Shown here: positions 61,351-64,000 of the stretch, in pieces
How the letters are laid out: every line of letters starts with the position of its first letter
Numbering within the stretch: position 1 is the stretch's first letter
DNA from: G963665185 sp963665185
Lineage (GTDB): Bacteria > Desulfobacterota > Desulfovibrionia > Desulfovibrionales > Desulfovibrionaceae
DNA: 64,000 nucleotides
NCBI GenBank assembly: GCA_963665185.2
Contig: CAXXPO010000025.1
Coordinates: 197,000-260,999 of the forward strand
Reading direction: 5' to 3'
Notes under the pieces: model-generated
Database searches by the model: none
What the model was told of the DNA's origin: nothing
The model's input: the letters and a program-made list of their open reading frames with translations, nothing else
Translations under genes and position numbers: made by a program

Positions 61351-62481
61351 ATGTGCCGTTTGTTTGCCCTTGCCGGCAGCGAGCCGCTCTCACCCATGCG
61401 GGCCATCGAAGCCCTGGACGTCATGAAGGAAGGTCATGACGGGTCGGGCGTGGGCCTGTATCTGAGCGGTTTGGCCGGTCCCTTTGAAGGACTGGGTGAT
61501 TGCCCCGTGCTTTCCGGCATCTTTACGGAAGCCGGATTGCGAAAGCTCGACGCCTATATGATGGATAAAGGCTTTCTCACCAAATACAAAATTTCGGTCA
61601 AGCGCAAAGGCAATCCACCCGCCGGAACACCGTGGCGGGACAACTATCTGATCAAGGCCTACGAGTGGCCTTTCCAGTGGGCGGACAAGGCCCAGGCCGA
61701 AAAAGAGGAACTGCTCCTGGAAACCCGGCTGGCCCTGCGCGCCCTTGGCCAGGTGGAAAACGACATGGTCGTGTTCAGCTTTTGGCCCAACGTCATCATG
61801 ATCAAGGAAGTGGGCGATCCCATGGAGATCGGCCGCTACCTGCAACTTGACGGCGAGGAGCTCAAGGCCCGCCGGATCATGGCCCAGGGACGGCAGAACA
61901 CCAACTACGGCATCAACCTGTACGCCTGTCACCCGTTCTTTATTCAGGGTGTGGCCAGCATGACCAACGGTGAAAACACCGCCTTCGTGCCCATCAAGGA
62001 ATGGCTCCAGGGGCAGGGCATTCCCGGATACACCGGATACCAGTCCGACTCCGAGGTTTTCACCCATATTCTGCACTATACGACACGGCGTCTCGGCCTT
62101 CCCGTGGAAGCCTACAAGCACATCATCACTCCGCTCCAGGATTCGGGAATGGAAACGCACCCCGACGCCGCATTTCTGAGCGAACTAAAACGCACCTGTC
62201 GCCGACTCATTATCGACGGTCCCAATTGCGTCATCGGCTGTCTGTCCGACCATACCATGTTCATGGTCCAGGACCGCAAGAAACTGCGGCCCGGAATCGT
62301 GGGCGGGCGGCCCGGCCTGTTTGCTTTTTCGTCCGAGGCCTGCGGCCTGGACGCGGCCATACCCGACCGCGACAAGTCCAAGGATTTTCAACCCATGCAT
62401 CTCGATACGGCCATTGTTGGCCCAGATTGTCAGGAGGTTCGCACATGCCGGCAAGATCAGCCATTACCCCCTCTTCATTAA
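61351..62481 (+). CDS. Archaeal-type glutamate synthase, glutaminase (class II GATase) subunit
   Basis: 376 residues. After the initiator Met, Cys2 is the N-terminal nucleophile of class II glutamine amidotransferases (MCRLFALAG). GHDGSGVGLYLSGL and NTNYGINLYACHPFF are family-like. It releases ammonia from glutamine for the synthase subunit. AAGGAG lies before the ATG. Its end overlaps the next gene by 37 bases, typical of the split (GltB1-GltB2-GltB3) form of glutamate synthase. Confidence 0.88.
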   Translation: MCRLFALAGSEPLSPMRAIEALDVMKEGHDGSGVGLYLSGLAGPFEGLGDCPVLSGIFTEAGLRKLDAYMMDKGFLTKYKISVKRKGNPPAGTPWRDNYLIKAYEWPFQWADKAQAEKEELLLETRLALRALGQVENDMVVFSFWPNVIMIKEVGDPMEIGRYLQLDGEELKARRIMAQGRQNTNYGINLYACHPFFIQGVASMTNGENTAFVPIKEWLQGQGIPGYTGYQSDSEVFTHILHYTTRRLGLPVEAYKHIITPLQDSGMETHPDAAFLSELKRTCRRLIIDGPNCVIGCLSDHTMFMVQDRKKLRPGIVGGRPGLFAFSSEACGLDAAIPDRDKSKDFQPMHLDTAIVGPDCQEVRTCRQDQPLPPLH

Positions 62482-64000
62482 GCGTCAGCGAGCTGCCCTG
62501 GCAGATAGATTGGAACCTGGACAAGTGTACCCTCTGCGGACGCTGCACTTCGGTCTGTCCTGTCAATGCCATTGAGTTCGCCGCGTTCCGAAAGCGCATT
62601 GTCGAGGCTCCGCCCAAACTCATCGGAAAGGCCAAGACCACGCCGTCCGTGTTTTTCGGCATCCGCCAGAAGACCGACCCGGCTTACGCCTGTATCGGCT
62701 GCGGCATGTGCAACATGGTCTGCCCCAACAATGCCATTGTTCCGCATAGAACGAACTGCGCCGATTCCCTGCGATTCCACCGCGACCGGGGCGGGCAGCC
62801 CAGAACGCGCGGCGGTCGTCGCAACAGCGGGGAAAGCGTCCTCGACCAGATCAAATTCCTGCGGATCTCAATGCTCACCGACCCCGCCCTAGACGCGGGC
62901 CGCCATGAGTTCGAGCTGCGCACCCTCATAGGCCGCATCCTCCCCCCGGAAAAAAGCCTGGAAGTCATCCGCAACCAGGGCTGGAAACCGCCTGTTCGGG
63001 AAATCTACCCGCTGCTTATCGGCGGCATGTCTTTCGGCGCGCTTTCCCCAAACATGTGGGAAGGGCTGCAAATGGGTGTGGCCTACCTTAACGAGGAACT
63101 CGGGATGCCCGTACGCATGTGCACCGGTGAAGGCGGCTGTCCGCCGCGCCTGCTGCGCTCCCGTTTCCTCAAGTACGTCATTCTTCAGATTGCCAGCGGC
63201 TATTTCGGATGGGACGAGATCATCCACGCTATTCCGGAAATGAAGGAAGACCCCTGCGCCATCGAGATAAAATACGGCCAGGGAGCCAAACCCGGTGACG
63301 GCGGCCTGCTGCAGTGGCACAAGGTGAACCAGCTTATCGCCGCCATCCGCGGCGTGCCGACCGGAGTCAGCCTGCCCAGTCCGCCCACGCACCAGACCCA
63401 GTATTCCATCGAGGAGTCCGTGGCCAAGATGATCCAGTCCATGTCCATGGCCTGGGGCTTCAAGGTGCCGGTCTATCCCAAAATTTCGGCCACTTCCACG
63501 TCCCTGGCCGTGCTCAACAACCTGACGCGCAACGAATACGCCGCAGCCCTGGCCATCGACGGCGAGGACGGCGGAACCGGAGCCGCGTACAATGTGTCCA
63601 TGAATCATATGGGGCATCCCATCGCTTCCAACCTGCGCGACTGCTATCAGAATCTGGTCAAGCTGGGCATGCAGAACGAACTGCCCCTCATCGTGGGGGG
63701 GGGAACCGGCAAGAACGGCAACCTGGCCGCCAATGCCGCCGCGCTCATCATGCTTGGAGCCAGCGCCGTGCAGATAGGCAAGTATGTCATGCAGGCCGCC
63801 GCGGGTTGTCTCGGTTCGGAATCCGACCGCTGCAACGTCTGCAACCTGGGAATCTGCCCCAAGGGCATCACTTCCCAGAATCCCCGACTGTATCGCCGTC
63901 TCGATCCGGAACTCGTGGCCGAACGTATCGTGGACCTGTTCGTCTGTTTCGACACTGAGCTTAAAAAGATCGTTGCCCCGCTGGGACGCTCCACCTCACT
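62445..64000 (+). CDS. Archaeal-type glutamate synthase, FMN-binding synthase subunit (3' end outside window)
   Basis: At least 518 residues, no stop before the window edge. The N-terminus has two ferredoxin-type [4Fe-4S] sites (Cys28, 31, 34, 38 and Cys83, 86, 89, 93), followed by the FMN-binding glutamate synthase domain (PLLIGGMSFGALSPNMWEGL; MCTGEGG; IDGEDGGTGAAYN; ASAVQIGKYVM) and a late Cys set (CNVCNLGICPKGI). AGGAGG lies before the ATG. It makes glutamate from 2-oxoglutarate and ammonia with electrons from its Fe-S sites. The reading frame has no interruption. Confidence 0.93.
   Translation, partial: MPARSAITPSSLSVSELPWQIDWNLDKCTLCGRCTSVCPVNAIEFAAFRKRIVEAPPKLIGKAKTTPSVFFGIRQKTDPAYACIGCGMCNMVCPNNAIVPHRTNCADSLRFHRDRGGQPRTRGGRRNSGESVLDQIKFLRISMLTDPALDAGRHEFELRTLIGRILPPEKSLEVIRNQGWKPPVREIYPLLIGGMSFGALSPNMWEGLQMGVAYLNEELGMPVRMCTGEGGCPPRLLRSRFLKYVILQIASGYFGWDEIIHAIPEMKEDPCAIEIKYGQGAKPGDGGLLQWHKVNQLIAAIRGVPTGVSLPSPPTHQTQYSIEESVAKMIQSMSMAWGFKVPVYPKISATSTSLAVLNNLTRNEYAAALAIDGEDGGTGAAYNVSMNHMGHPIASNLRDCYQNLVKLGMQNELPLIVGGGTGKNGNLAANAAALIMLGASAVQIGKYVMQAAAGCLGSESDRCNVCNLGICPKGITSQNPRLYRRLDPELVAERIVDLFVCFDTELKKIVAPLGRSTS

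Noticed and set aside
1..64000. CRISPR arrays, rRNA, tRNA, integrase or complete insertion sequences
   Set aside because: None found by reading both strands; the only tandem array has two long copies without spacers.

Overview
The window is part of a chromosome of a dissimilatory sulfate-reducing bacterium, most likely of the family Desulfovibrionaceae. The evidence is a full sulfate-to-sulfite gene set (sat, aprBA, qmoABC and the Desulfovibrio-type qmoD), a tig-clpP-clpX-lon chaperone/protease block, an archaeal-type split glutamate synthase, and a base composition that looks moderately GC-rich. No tRNA, rRNA, CRISPR array or intact insertion sequence was recognised.

Layout. 1-3.6 kb: signalling genes (a tandem receiver protein cut by the window edge, a small HhH protein, a hybrid histidine kinase). 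3.8-4.6 kb: fabI. 5.4-11.7 kb: tig, clpP, clpX, lon. 12.3-21.3 kb: catalase, a divergent LysE exporter/MocR regulator pair, phosphoglucomutase, and a MacAB-like ABC exporter operon. 21.3-24.7 kb: Cfa-type methyltransferase and a TetR/acyltransferase operon. 24.9-30.2 kb: a branched-chain amino acid ABC operon in the order livG-K-H-M-F; livH and livM carry three apparent single-base frameshifts. 30.6-41.6 kb: the sulfate-reduction block on the minus strand (sat; aprBA; qmoABCD) followed by a small TPR gene. 41.9-48.1 kb: an EPSP-synthase-like gene, a coiled-coil protein, aconitase and PpiD. 48.1-48.6 kb: a recent 201-bp tandem duplication. 48.7-51.8 kb: an orphan cytoplasmic Mo/W oxidoreductase divergent from a MarR regulator. 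51.8-57.3 kb: darP, metE under a cobalamin riboswitch, a long nearly gene-free stretch, a 51-residue zinc-ribbon protein and a self-cleaving CI/LexA-like repressor. 57.4-64 kb: EamA transporter, a SpoIIE-type phosphatase, and the first two subunits of glutamate synthase, the second cut by the window edge.

How the genes work together. Sat makes APS from sulfate and ATP. AprBA reduces APS to sulfite. QmoABC(D) is the membrane complex thought to link the quinone pool to AprBA. The sat and apr promoters predicted here each overlap a Rex-like palindrome, which suggests redox (NADH/NAD+) control; the qmo promoter region instead has a different long inverted repeat. The aprBA messenger would also have a leader of about 240 nt with a terminator-like hairpin. 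MetE is predicted to be shut off by cobalamin.

Limits. All calls come from reading the sequence and recognising motifs. No database search, folding or alignment was run. Operators, promoters and leader structures are predictions.
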